This document shows positions 7,589-15,551 of a stretch of 15,551 nucleotides of DNA, one piece after another (position 1 is the first letter of the stretch; each line of letters begins with the position of its first letter). This DNA comes from Botryococcus braunii (taxonomy: Eukaryota; Chlorophyta; Trebouxiophyceae). The notes beneath the pieces are model-generated. The model was not told the origin of the DNA and did no database searches. It saw only the letters and a program-made list of their open reading frames with translations. The position numbers and the translations under genes were made by a program. The stretch spans positions 1-15,551 of the forward strand of contig MVGU01001972.1 of the NCBI GenBank assembly GCA_002005505.1, given 5' to 3'.

Positions 7589-7589
<1 letters not shown>
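7310..7589. other. 280-bp single-copy stretch before (TG)n, copy 2, no gene seen
   Basis: Same length as in copy 1, with no indels. Confidence 0.5.
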
Positions 7590-7673
<84 letters not shown>

Positions 7674-7686
7674 GGGGGGGGGGGGG
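7590..7686 (+). repeat. (TG)n microsatellite with poly-G end, copy 2
   Basis: Uninterrupted TG from 7590 to 7671, then TT and thirteen G (7674-7686). Confidence 0.98.
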
Positions 7687-7771
7687 AATCCAATTGGGAG
7701 GTCAGGCATGCTGGCAGTAGGATGTTAAAAGAGAGCAGTGCTGCTGATGTTAGCTGCTTGAAGATGTGAGA

Positions 7772-7799
7772 CACGTGACGGCCACGTGGCGACCATGTG
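7772..7799. promoter_or_regulatory. Three E-boxes at exact 11-bp spacing, copy 2
   Basis: CACGTG at 7772 and 7783 and CATGTG at 7794, with spacing and flanks unchanged from copy 1. Confidence 0.45.
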
Positions 7800-7818
7800 C
7801 CGGACTGCTTAAAGGTTT

Positions 7819-7888
7819 AAAGAGGCGCATGCCGGGCGCGTGCCGGGCCAATTAAACGCAAAAAGAGGCAAATGGCAGGCGCGTGCAG
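7819..7888 (+). repeat. Two-unit 43-bp repeat with CCAAT box, copy 2
   Basis: Same pair as at 2436-2505, with unchanged sequence and spacing. Confidence 0.55.
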
Positions 7889-7977
7889 GACTACACCCCC
7901 CTCCCCCGCCCCCCAAGCCTCTCCAGCCGCTCCGATTGGCCATCACCCCCCCCCCCTTACGGGGCATGGCTTTAAGC
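7848..7977 (+). promoter_or_regulatory. Possible CpG-rich promoter, copy 2
   Basis: Same elements as in copy 1, including the GC box (7904-7913); the poly-C run is eleven bases. Confidence 0.2.
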
Positions 7978-8010
7978 CGGCGACATACCCACCCTTTCCC
8001 CCCACCCCCC

Positions 8011-8142
8011 GGGCAGGCTCGCAGGAGCAGATCGAGGTGCCGGGAGCGGCTCACCACCCCTGCGCAGGTTCGCAGGAGTTCACTATCGAGGTGCCGGGAG
8101 AGGCTCGTCAACCCCGGGCAGGCTTGCAGGACCGGATCAAGC
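8011..8142 (+). repeat. 51/54-bp GC-rich minisatellite, copy 2
   Basis: Same 2.5 units as in copy 1, identical as far as I can read; unit starts at 8011, 8062 and 8116. Confidence 0.8.
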
Positions 8143-8180
8143 ACGGCCGCGCAGCATGGGCATGTCGCAGAGTTCAAAGA

Positions 8181-8276
8181 GAGGCGATGTGAGATAGAGT
8201 GATGGCTGGTTGGCTGCAAGCATCGCCTCGCGCGCATCATCGGACCACGGGGCCTGCCCCACCCTGGTGAGGCAGG
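8181..8276. repeat. Pair of inverted repeats, copy 2
   Basis: Same two elements, 8181-8229 and 8253-8276, with the same single mismatch in the second. Confidence 0.6.
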
Positions 8277-8873
8277 GTCGGCACGTACCCCTCTTGATGT
8301 GCTTCCTGAAGAAGACCCTCCAACTCACATCTGGGTTCCCTGTCACTAATACTTTGAGGTGGCTTTCAAACTTTTAGGAACTAAAATAAACTTTGGGGCA
8401 TAAACAAATATTCTTTTGGGAAACTTACTTTTTGAGGAAATCTGCACAGCTTCAATGAGCAGTGGCATGACGTTCAACACTTTTTAACATTTTCGTTGTG
8501 GAAATCTGGCCAATTTAGAAGATCAGTTTCTCATGAATTTCTCTGATCAGTGGTGCAAAGCAGGCAGACAGAAAGTGGCAAGAATGACGAGAAGGTTATG
8601 GTTTAGGTTCGCATCTTCTGGAATTGAGTTGGCAGTTTAAGGAAGAGCAAGTGATGAAGAGGAGATGATGACTTGCATTCTCTGGAGCTTGGGTGGCTTA
8701 CTGGCCCATCTGGTCATCACAACGGGCAACTTCATACTATTCTTTGTTCCATCAGCATGTGGGTCAATCATTGGGCCAGGCCATCAGCAAAATTTGAAAC
8801 GCAAGTCCTTTACAAGGGTTTCACTCACCCACGTGCTCAGCTACACGTAAAGATCAAGGGCCAACCCAATCAA
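8277..8873. other. 597-bp AT-richer single-copy stretch, copy 2, no gene seen
   Basis: Same length as in copy 1, with a handful of substitutions (for example AACTAAAATAAAC against AACTCAAATAAAT). It includes the 83 bp (8427-8509) missing from copy 3. Confidence 0.5.
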
Positions 8874-9082
8874 TAAGGAAGTGGAGAGAAAGAGGGTAAG
8901 ATTGGAGAGGGGATGGCTCGACTTCGAAAGCTGAAAGGAGGAAGGGCTGAACCAAAAGGGGTTTTCTGAGGGGGAGGAGGAGAAGGTGAGAAGGTAGGGA
9001 GGAAGAATGAAAAAGATAGACGGGGCGGGGAGGGAGAGAGACGGCGGGAGGGATGCACAGGCGCATCTGATTTGGGGCGGGG

Positions 9083-9085
<3 letters not shown>
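8874..9085 (+). repeat. Purine-rich tract with G-runs, copy 2
   Basis: Same tract as in copy 1, shorter by one G in TTTGGGGCGGGG just before the TG repeat. Confidence 0.6.
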
Positions 9086-9161
<76 letters not shown>

Positions 9162-9262
9162 TTGCGTGAGCGTGCGCGTGTGCATGTGCGTGTGTGCGTG
9201 AGGGTGTGCGTGTGCTGTGTGTGTGTGTGTGTGTGTGCGTGTGTGTGTGTGTGTGTGTGTTT

Positions 9263-9300
<38 letters not shown>

Positions 9301-9365
9301 GTGTTGACGTCTGGACATATGTGTGCGCGCGCGCGCGCGTGTGTGCGCGTAAGCGCGCGCGCGCG

Positions 9366-9400
<35 letters not shown>

Positions 9401-9412
9401 TTGTGTGTGGTG

Positions 9413-9501
<89 letters not shown>
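9086..9501 (+). repeat. Complex (TG)n/(CG)n tract, copy 2, two CG islands
   Basis: 416 bp of the same type. Pure CG runs lie at 9325-9339 and 9353-9365, separated by TGTGTGCGCGTAA. The last TG stretch is longer than in copy 1. Confidence 0.97.
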
Positions 9502-9502
<1 letters not shown>

Positions 9503-9535
9503 GGAGGGGGGAAGGGGGGTACGTGAATCATGTGG

Positions 9536-9566
9536 ATGGGCGGCAACAGCTGACGTTGCCGCCCAT
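9536..9566. repeat. Hairpin with 12-bp perfect arms, copy 2
   Basis: Arms and loop are identical to copy 1. Confidence 0.85.
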
Positions 9567-10552
9567 AGCCAAGTGTCTATTGCGGTAAATATTGTCACGA
9601 GTATACTCATTTCCATAAATGACACCGGCTTAATACCTGGATCCTCTATACAATTTGGTACTTGAACTAACGTTGTCGTTTCTGTTTGTCCAGAATCTGT
9701 TGGTAGTGTTCTTATACTTGAGCCAACAACGTTGGATACACTGTCAAGGGCGACACTATGTTTGCCACTGCAGTCCGTGACCACACCGCTGTCTTACTCG
9801 ACAAATGGTCAAGCCTAAAAATGTTGCTTGTCTCTATTAAACAGGATATGTGTTTGCCGGGTAACAATCACAAAGTATGCAGCAGCAGCTACTTTTATGC
9901 TTGTGTTGAGTGCACACACTTACATCTTTTTTGAGGTACGCTTATACGACATGCACTGCACATGTGTATAATTTGCGTGATGTCCGTCCGTCTGATGGTG
10001 TCCTATATGGGATACACGAGTGTGAGTCATTCTCACACAAGCCTTTTTGACGTCGACCATCTTACGTTTTGGGTAATTCTTTATTTCTATACCTATTTTT
10101 ATCCTATTAGTGGACCAAAACTCATTAAAGCAAGTGAGTTAAGGACCATGAATCACTTTCCGTTTCGAAGTTTCAGGAGTACTTGTTCGTGTCATTCTTA
10201 TCTTGGTGATACTTCATAAAGTTGATCAACTTCAAAATTGTGTCAAGTCTCTCATCTCATACATCCTTATTCTGCAATAAATGAGTGCGGGTGCAGAACA
10301 CACGATCATTGAGCGGGATGCAAGGAAAGAAGGGTAGGAGAGTAAACAACAGCGGGGCTACAACGATCAAGCCTTTCCAAGTACCAAGTAAAGTGTAAGT
10401 GTGCATGACCCGGGCACACGCAGAGAAAGTTTTATGTAAGCACCACAAATAGTCCCCGTGACCCCGGGGGGCCCCATACATACACAAAACGTCTTTTCCT
10501 CCACCCAGCATAAGCAAGCTTGAGGAACAGCACAGACAGACAAGTTTTCATA
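9567..10552. other. 986-bp AT-richer end of unit, copy 2, no gene seen
   Basis: Equivalent of 4136-5127, with the same short hairpin (10020-10038) and a loop one base shorter. Confidence 0.5.
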
Positions 10553-10682
10553 CAGTTGCTTCCTGTTGTTTCAAGGTTAGCCCAACAACCTGTGGAACGC
10601 CAGATATGAGTCTGTGTAATGCAACAACGTATTCCTGGTTATGAAGAGTCATGCGAGTGAGCTTGCTGGTCGACCTCATGTC

Positions 10683-10709
10683 ACTTACTACCACATGACG
10701 GTAGTGAGT
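10683..10709. repeat. Small hairpin, copy 3
   Basis: Same inverted repeat with both arms unchanged. The loop has lost one T and is 7 bases long. Confidence 0.45.
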
Positions 10710-10730
10710 CGACTATCATGGAAGTTAAAA

Positions 10731-10800
10731 CTGTGCTGGGGACATGTGGCGTTCACCGTAGTAGTTTAAACTGTGCTGGGGACATGTGGCGTTCACCGTA
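10731..10800 (+). repeat. 40-bp minisatellite, 1.75 units (copy 3)
   Basis: Units start at 10731 and 10771 and match those of copy 1. Confidence 0.93.
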
Positions 10801-11206
10801 CCTGTGTCTTTGGGTGGGATTTCTGGCAGCAGATGTGGCCAGTATCCGAACCAGAACCCCGTGTATATGAATGCAAGGCACTGCTATATATGTGTACTGC
10901 TCACACATACTGGCAACTTCAATGAGATCAAATTTGTGTGGGGTTTTGACGCAAATTCCTTCCTTCAAGTGGGGACAATCCGGTCGTGGCAAATTTCGGA
11001 CCAAATGTGTGACCTCGTTTGGGGAATTGCTATTGTCGCTGAGTACACCCGTTTTCGACCCCTGGGAGGATGGCCTTGACGGAACTGTGTTTTTTTTCTT
11101 TTTTTTTTCTTGAACGTGACCAAGGGCAACTCAGACCACTGTTCGTCTTCTGTCTTGACTAACATCGTGCCTGTTGCAAAACCTACTATTTTTCCAGTTA
11201 TCGATC
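10801..11206. other. Single-copy part of unit, copy 3, no gene seen
   Basis: Equivalent of 5418-5794, interrupted by a T-rich insertion at 11084-11108. The acceptor-like stretch reads ATTTTTCCAG, without the G found in copy 2. Confidence 0.55.
11075..11119 (-). mobile_element. T-rich insertion with duplicated flanks (possible retroposed poly-A remnant)
   Basis: Copies 1 and 2 give no match here: copy 2 reads straight from CCTTGAACGGACC into AAGGG, and copy 1 lacks the block. Copy 3 instead has ACTGTG, T8, C, T10 (11084-11108) between CTTGACGGA (11075-11083) and CTTGAACGTGA (11109-11119), which resemble a target-site duplication with small indels. On the minus strand this reads as an A-rich tail after a duplicated site, as a heavily truncated LINE-mediated insertion could leave. 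Template slippage or a repair insertion would look similar. No transposon body or open frame is present. Confidence 0.4.
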
Positions 11207-11562
11207 ATGGCTCTTGTATTTGTTGGATTCATCCTATTTCTTGATCTTGTTTACTTTGTCCGTCTTACATCGCGAGATAGAGGTCGGACTTGGACGTTAA
11301 GGTACGTAGGTGCGGCTCCCCCAGGACCTCCAGTAGGTCCTGTCGTCGTCGTTTACGTAGCAGATCAGATCCGGGTATGCCCCGGACCACCGGCCACATA
11401 GTTTACTTGCATGCTTTACGGTCTGGATGGCAGATATCCTTCCTCGATGGCCACCCTCCTGTAGTTGCCAGTTCGTCTCATGCTCTGGCTCCACAGACCC
11501 CAGAGCGCCCGCCACCTCGACTGGTACGTCGGTATTACTCTGAGGAGGAGGATGATGTTTGA
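11207..11562 (+). pseudogene. Copy 3 form of the 118-codon frame, one-base frameshift
   Basis: The ATG (11207), the hydrophobic start and the proline/valine-rich part are kept. At about 11357 one G is missing (TTTACGTAG against TTTACGGTAG in copy 2), so the first frame stops at 11401. The rest continues in the next frame to the same YYSEEEDDV end at 11562. The missing base could be a read error, since copy 3 has many similar one-base differences. Confidence 0.2.
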
Positions 11563-11852
11563 TATCGATGAGCCTGGTTGAGTCGGCCGCAACCTTTGCA
11601 TGCTTGTCGACCAGCACTCATCACGATTCATTTTTCTATTATTATGCTGTATAGTGTCTATCTTTCCTGACCCCATGTGACCCTTGCCTGCCCTTGAGAC
11701 CTTGCAGGCCCACATTTTCTCTCTGCAGGTACTGCAAAATCGTGTGTGGGGGTGCGCAGGTGTGACGGGAGAGGGCCTGGGACCTTCTCGTGGTTCTCGT
11801 CGTGAGTACCCCTCCAGAGGCTTCTCTGGAGGTGGGAAACCAACACCAGGCC

Positions 11853-11853
<1 letters not shown>
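11563..11853. other. Single-copy stretch before (CA)n, copy 3, no gene seen
   Basis: Matches the copy 2 stretch closely, including the bases missing from copy 1. Confidence 0.5.
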
Positions 11854-11912
<59 letters not shown>

Positions 11913-11936
11913 ACACACACCACACACACACACACA
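11854..11936 (+). repeat. (CA)n microsatellite, copy 3, interrupted
   Basis: 83 bp of AC dinucleotides with two CC interruptions near the 3' end, at different places from those in copy 1. Confidence 0.98.
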
Positions 11937-12515
11937 GTCGTGTGTGCACGCGCAGCCACCTTTCCGGACATGAAGAAAATGTCAGCAAGGCAAATGTTTG
12001 GGATTTTATGGGGGAAGGTCGCTGGAGCCCCTCAACCAGCAGCACATATCGAAAAGGCCAAATTAAACTTGAAGCCCTCAGGGGAGCCAAAGATCCTTTG
12101 GGGCACCCGCAGAGAAAGCCCAAGCTGGGCGCAATAAGGGGATGCTGTGAAGAGCTTTGAAAGGTGCAGGAGCCACCCTACTCACATGCAGAACAGGAAA
12201 ATGCTGGGAAGGATGTGGAGTCAATTCCTGTATAGATGTACAGTCAGTGGACTTGGAGCTGCTGGGGAAGGAGATTTGACCAAGGGAAATTGAGGCTGGA
12301 ATAGACAGGCACGATCATCTTCAATGCAGGGCTGGGGCGGAGAGCAGGCATGTTGCGCACCTCTTTTATGCTCATATCAGTGGCAAAAAACACACACGTT
12401 TCCAACATACCTACACAATGCCACCCCTTTGCACACTGCCCCGCTTCACCTGATCTTTCTCATTATTCACTCGCTTCCATTGATTGGGCGATGTGCTATG
12501 CCACGTGAAGGGACA
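11937..12515. other. 579-bp single-copy stretch, copy 3, no gene seen
   Basis: Equivalent of 1164-1737, with scattered one-base indels. Nothing was recognised. Confidence 0.55.
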
Positions 12516-12707
12516 ACCCACCCACATGCCCATTCACATGTAAAGGTCGAATATCCACCCACCCACATGCCCAGCCAAGCGTCAACTTAAATGGGTAGCC
12601 ACACGTTGGGATGAAGGGTCGACCCGCCCACCTGCCCAGCCACCTCTAGCAAGAAACTGTCAACCCAGCCACATGTTAGAAAGGAGCATGGGTCACCCAC
12701 ATGCCAC
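12516..12707 (+). repeat. Degenerate CCCACATGCCCA-rich tandem repeat, copy 3
   Basis: Same block. It shares the A of copy 2 (GCAAGAAAC) and has lost one further A. Confidence 0.6.
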
Positions 12708-12969
12708 TGCCCAAAGACTGGGTGTTGCTGTAGCAGTCCCGAACAACTGCCATTGGCTGCATTCACAAGCAGGGTGATGAGGCTGCAGGAGGGAACCAAC
12801 CCGAAGCTTGTAGCGGAACGCTGTTAAAACTTTCCTCATGGGCTGCAATGCTCCGGCTTCATCACCATCGAATGCAACCCTGGACATCTCTGGAGTTCTT
12901 TGCATAGTCTACTTGAGTACCAAGATCCCGCAAGTGCGTGCCTGAGCCGATGCGGGGGGGCGCGTCAAA

Positions 12970-12970
<1 letters not shown>
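12708..12970. other. 263-bp single-copy stretch before (TG)n, copy 3, no gene seen
   Basis: Shorter because of a 16-bp deletion near 12914. Copy 2 has GGAAGCAGCACACACT between two ACT triplets, and one ACT plus the intervening bases are gone here. Confidence 0.5.
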
Positions 12971-13063
<93 letters not shown>

Positions 13064-13076
13064 GGGGGGGGGGGGG
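12971..13076 (+). repeat. (TG)n microsatellite with poly-G end, copy 3
   Basis: TG from 12971 to 13061 with one GG interruption near 13009, then TT and thirteen G (13064-13076), followed by AG not seen in the other copies. Confidence 0.98.
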
Positions 13077-13163
13077 AGAATCCAATTGGGAGGTCAGGCA
13101 TGCTGGCAGTAGGATGTTAAAAGAGAGCAGTGCTGCTGATGTTAGCTGCTTGAAGATGTGAGA

Positions 13164-13191
13164 CACGTAACGGCCACGTGGCGACCATGTG
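13164..13191. promoter_or_regulatory. E-box trio, copy 3, first site mutated
   Basis: The first site reads CACGTA (13164) and is no longer a palindrome. CACGTG (13175) and CATGTG (13186) remain at 11-bp spacing. Confidence 0.4.
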
Positions 13192-13210
13192 CCGGACTGC
13201 TTAAAGGTTT

Positions 13211-13280
13211 AAAGAGGCGCATGCCGGGCGCGTGCCGGGCCAATTAAACGCAAAAAGAGGCAAATGGCAGGCGCGTGCAG
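13211..13280 (+). repeat. Two-unit 43-bp repeat with CCAAT box, copy 3
   Basis: Same pair, unit starts at 13211 and 13254. Confidence 0.55.
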
Positions 13281-13367
13281 GACTACACCCCCTCCCCCCC
13301 CCCAAGCCTCTCCAGCCGCTCCGATTGGCCATCACACCCCCCCCCCTTACGGGGCATGGCTTTAAGC
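13240..13367 (+). promoter_or_regulatory. Possible CpG-rich promoter, copy 3, GC box lost
   Basis: CCAAT, inverted CCAAT and CTTTAAG remain. The GC box has lost its G, leaving a plain run of C, and an extra A splits the second C run. Confidence 0.15.
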
Positions 13368-13399
13368 CGGCGACATACCCACCCTTTCCCCCATCCCCC

Positions 13400-13530
13400 G
13401 GTCAGGCTCGCAGGAGCAGATCGAGGTGCCGGGAGCGGCTCACCACCCCTGCGCAGGTTCGCAGGAGTTCACTATCGAGGTGCCGGGAGAGGCTCGTCAA
13501 CCCCGGGCAGGCTTGCAGGACCGGATCAAG
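13400..13530 (+). repeat. 51/54-bp GC-rich minisatellite, copy 3
   Basis: Same units; the first begins GGTCAGG instead of GGGCAGG. Confidence 0.8.
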
Positions 13531-13569
13531 CACGGCCGCAAAGCATGGGCATGTCGCAGAGTTCAAAGA

Positions 13570-13665
13570 GAGGCGATGTGAGATAGAGTGATGGCTGGTT
13601 GGTAGCAAGCATCGCCTCGCGCGCATCATCGGACCACGGGGCCTGCCTCACCCTGGTGAGGCAGG
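13570..13665. repeat. Pair of inverted repeats, copy 3, second arm perfect
   Basis: The first element (13570-13618) is kept, with two changes in its loop. In the second (13642-13665) a C to T change makes CCTGCCTCACC and GGTGAGGCAGG perfectly complementary, an 11-bp arm palindrome with a two-base centre. Confidence 0.65.
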
Positions 13666-14179
13666 GTCGGCACGTACCCCTTTTGATGTGCTTCCTGAAG
13701 AAGACCCTCCAACTCACATCTGGGTTCCCTGTCACTAATACTTTGAGGTGGCTTTCAAACTTTTAGGAACTCAAATAAATTTTGGGGCATAAACAAATAT
13801 TCTTTTGGGAAACTTCCAATTTAGAAGATCAGTTTCTCATGATTTTCTCTGATCAGTGGTGCAAAGCAAGGCAGACCAGAAAGTGGCAAGAATGACGAGA
13901 AGGTTATGGTTTAGGTTCGCATCTTCTGGAATTGAGTTGGCAGTTTAAGGAAGAGCAAGTGATGAAGAGGAGATGATGACTTGCATTCTCTGGAGCTTGG
14001 GTGGCTTACTGGCCCATCTGGTCATCACAACGGGCAACTTCATACTATTCTTTGTTCCATCAGCATGTGGGTCAATCATTGGGCCAGGCCATCAGCAAAA
14101 TTTGAAACGGCAAGTCCTTTGCAAGGGTTTACTCACCACGTGCTCAGTACACGTAAAGATCAAGGCCAACCCAATCAAT
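13666..14179. other. 514-bp AT-richer single-copy stretch, copy 3, 83-bp deletion
   Basis: AAACTT joins directly to CCAATTTAGAAG at 13815/13816, where copies 1 and 2 have 83 more bases. Several one-base losses follow 14100 and shift the small hydrophobic frame into a longer, chance 88-codon frame (13973-14239). Confidence 0.5.
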
Positions 14180-14388
14180 AAGGAAGTGGAAGAGAAAGAG
14201 GGTAAGATTGGAGAGGGGATGGCTGACTTCGAAAGCTGAGGAGGAAGGGCTGAACCAAAAGGGTTTTCCTGAGGGGGAGGAGGAGAAGGTGAGAAGTAGG
14301 GAGGAAGAATGAAAAAGATAGACGGGGCGGGGAGGGAGAGAGACGGCGGGAGGGATGCACAGGCGATCTGATTTGGGGGCGGGGAGGG
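14180..14388 (+). repeat. Purine-rich tract with G-runs, copy 3
   Basis: Same tract with several short indels, such as the loss of AAAG in GCTGAAAGGAGG. Confidence 0.6.
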
Positions 14389-14398
14389 TGGTGGTGTG

Positions 14399-14429
<31 letters not shown>

Positions 14430-14506
14430 TGTGTGTTGTGTGTGTGTGCGTTTGCGTGAGCGTGCGCGTGTGCATGTGCGTGTGGTGGCGTGAGGGTGTG
14501 CGTGTG

Positions 14507-14543
<37 letters not shown>

Positions 14544-14819
14544 TGTGTGTGTGGTGTGTGGTGTTTGTGTGTGTGTGGTGTGTGCGTGTGTGTTGGCGTC
14601 TGGCCATATGTGTGCGCGCGCGCGCGCGTGTGTGCGGCATAAGCGCGCGCGCGCGCGTGTGCGCATAAGCGCGCGCGCGTGTGTGTGTGTGTGTGTGTGT
14701 GCGTGTGTGGTTGTGTGTGTGTGTGTGTGTGTGGTGTGTGTGTGTGTGTGTGTGGTGGTGCGCGCGTAACGCGTGCGCGCGCGGTGTGTGGTTGTGTGTG
14801 GTGTGTGTGTGAGGTGTGT

Positions 14820-14881
<62 letters not shown>
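14388..14881 (+). repeat. Complex (TG)n/(CG)n tract, copy 3, four CG islands
   Basis: About 493 bp. CG runs lie at 14614-14628, 14643-14657, 14669-14679 and about 14760-14782, several separated by a CATAAG or GTAAC spacer. Many GG breaks (GTGGTG) interrupt the TG, which may be real or sequencing error. Confidence 0.95.
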
Positions 14882-14882
<1 letters not shown>

Positions 14883-14916
14883 GGAGCGGGGGAAGGGGGG
14901 TACGTGAATCATGTGG

Positions 14917-14947
14917 ATGGGCGGCAACAGCTGACGTTGCCGCCCAT
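14917..14947. repeat. Hairpin with 12-bp perfect arms, copy 3
   Basis: Arms and loop are identical to copies 1 and 2, although the neighbouring TG/CG tract differs strongly. Confidence 0.85.
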
Positions 14948-15551
14948 AGCCAAGTGTCTATTGCGGTAAATATTGTCACGAGTATACTCATTTCCATAAA
15001 TGACACCGGCTTAATACCTGGATCCTCTATACAATTTGGTACTTGAACTAACGTTGTCGTTTCTGTTTGTCCAGAATCTGTTGGTAGTGTTCTTATACTT
15101 GAGCCAACAACGTTGGATACACTGTCAAGGGCGACACTATGTTTGCCACTGCAGTCCGTGACCACACCGCTGTCTTACTCGACAAATGGTCAAGCCTAAA
15201 AATGTTGCTTGTCTCTATTAAACAGGATATGTGTTTGCCGGGTAACAATCACAGAGTATGCAGCAGCAGCTACTTTTATGCTTGTGTTGAGTGCACACGC
15301 TTACATCTTTTTTGAGGTACGCTTATACGACATGCACTGCACATGTGTATAATTTGGCGTGATGTCCCGTCGTCTGAATGGTGTCCTATATGGGGATACC
15401 ACGAGTGTGAGGTCATTCTCACAAAGCCTTTTTGAACGTCGACCATCTTACGTTTTGGGTAATTCTTTATTTCTAAACCTATTTTACCTATCATGGACCA
15501 AAAACTCATTAAAGCAAGTGAAGTTAAAGGACCATGATCACTTTCCCGTTT
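14948..15551. other. 604-bp AT-richer end of unit, copy 3, cut by window
   Basis: Follows the other copies closely to about 15350, then shows many one-base gains and losses to the window end. The short hairpin arm has lost its final CAC pairing. Confidence 0.5.

Larger units (their letters stand above)
5128..10552 (+). repeat. Macrosatellite unit, copy 2
   Basis: Second copy, 5425 bp and the most complete of the three. It has three 40-bp minisatellite units instead of two, an uninterrupted (CA)n tract, the 168-bp block missing from copy 1 and the 83-bp block missing from copy 3. It is the best reference for the unit and carries the only unbroken 118-codon reading frame. It joins copies 1 and 3 without intervening sequence. 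Confidence 0.97.
10553..15551 (+). repeat. Macrosatellite unit, copy 3 (partial, cut by window end)
   Basis: Third copy, 4999 bp, ending at the base equivalent to about 4738 of copy 1. It differs from the others by a T-rich insertion (11084-11108), a 16-bp deletion near 12914, an 83-bp deletion at 13815/13816 and an enlarged TG/CG tract. It also has many one-base indels, dense after 14100 and after 15350. The array probably continues beyond the window, since no foreign sequence appears at either edge. Confidence 0.95.

Noticed and set aside
1..15551. rDNA spacer, 5S, snRNA or histone array
   Set aside because: I looked for 18S/28S, 5S, U1, U2, U4, U5, U6 and 7SK signature strings and for histone-like proteins and saw none. 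GCAGGGTCGG near 2890 resembles a piece of 5S rRNA, but the sequence around it does not.

Overview
This window holds a tandem array, not a set of ordinary genes. Three head-to-tail copies of one unit of about 5.4 kb fill it: copy 1 at 1-5127, copy 2 at 5128-10552 and a partial copy 3 at 10553-15551. Copy 3 stops about 390 bases before its unit would end. The frame in which I cut the unit follows the window start and is arbitrary. Long stretches are identical or nearly so between copies, for example 2061-2210 and 7440-7589.

The sequence looks like nuclear DNA of an animal, probably a non-mammalian vertebrate or another chordate. The reasons are very long (CA)n/(TG)n microsatellites, long G and C homopolymers, CpG that is not strongly depleted, and no operons, ribosome binding sites or dense coding. 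I cannot name the species. I recognised no rRNA, tRNA, snRNA, histone or transposase sequence. The best description is a macrosatellite (megasatellite) unit made of smaller repeats and single-copy modules.

Layout of one unit, in copy 1 coordinates: a small hairpin (132-159); a 40-bp minisatellite (181-250); a module with a 118-codon reading frame that is whole only in copy 2 (5795-6151); a (CA)n tract (1074-1163); about 570 bp without repeats; a degenerate CCCACATGCCCA-rich repeat (1738-1930); a (TG)n tract ending in poly-G (2211-2303); a CpG-rich segment with three E-boxes spaced exactly 11 bp apart, CCAAT and GC boxes and a 51/54-bp minisatellite (2389-2760); two inverted repeats (2799-2894); AT-richer single-copy DNA; a purine-rich tract (3492-3704); a 365-493 bp TG/CG tract with Z-DNA potential (3705-4069); a hairpin with 12-bp perfect arms (4105-4135); and about 1 kb of AT-richer DNA that closes the unit.

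No gene set can be shown to work together here. The only protein-coding candidate is the 118-codon frame, and support for it is weak: copy 1 has lost its start and copy 3 has a one-base frameshift. The biology visible is repeat biology: copy-specific deletions, a T-rich insertion with duplicated flanks, variants shared in mosaic fashion between copies, and growth of the CG tracts from copy to copy. Copy 3, above all its end, carries many one-base indels, which may be assembly or read errors rather than real divergence.
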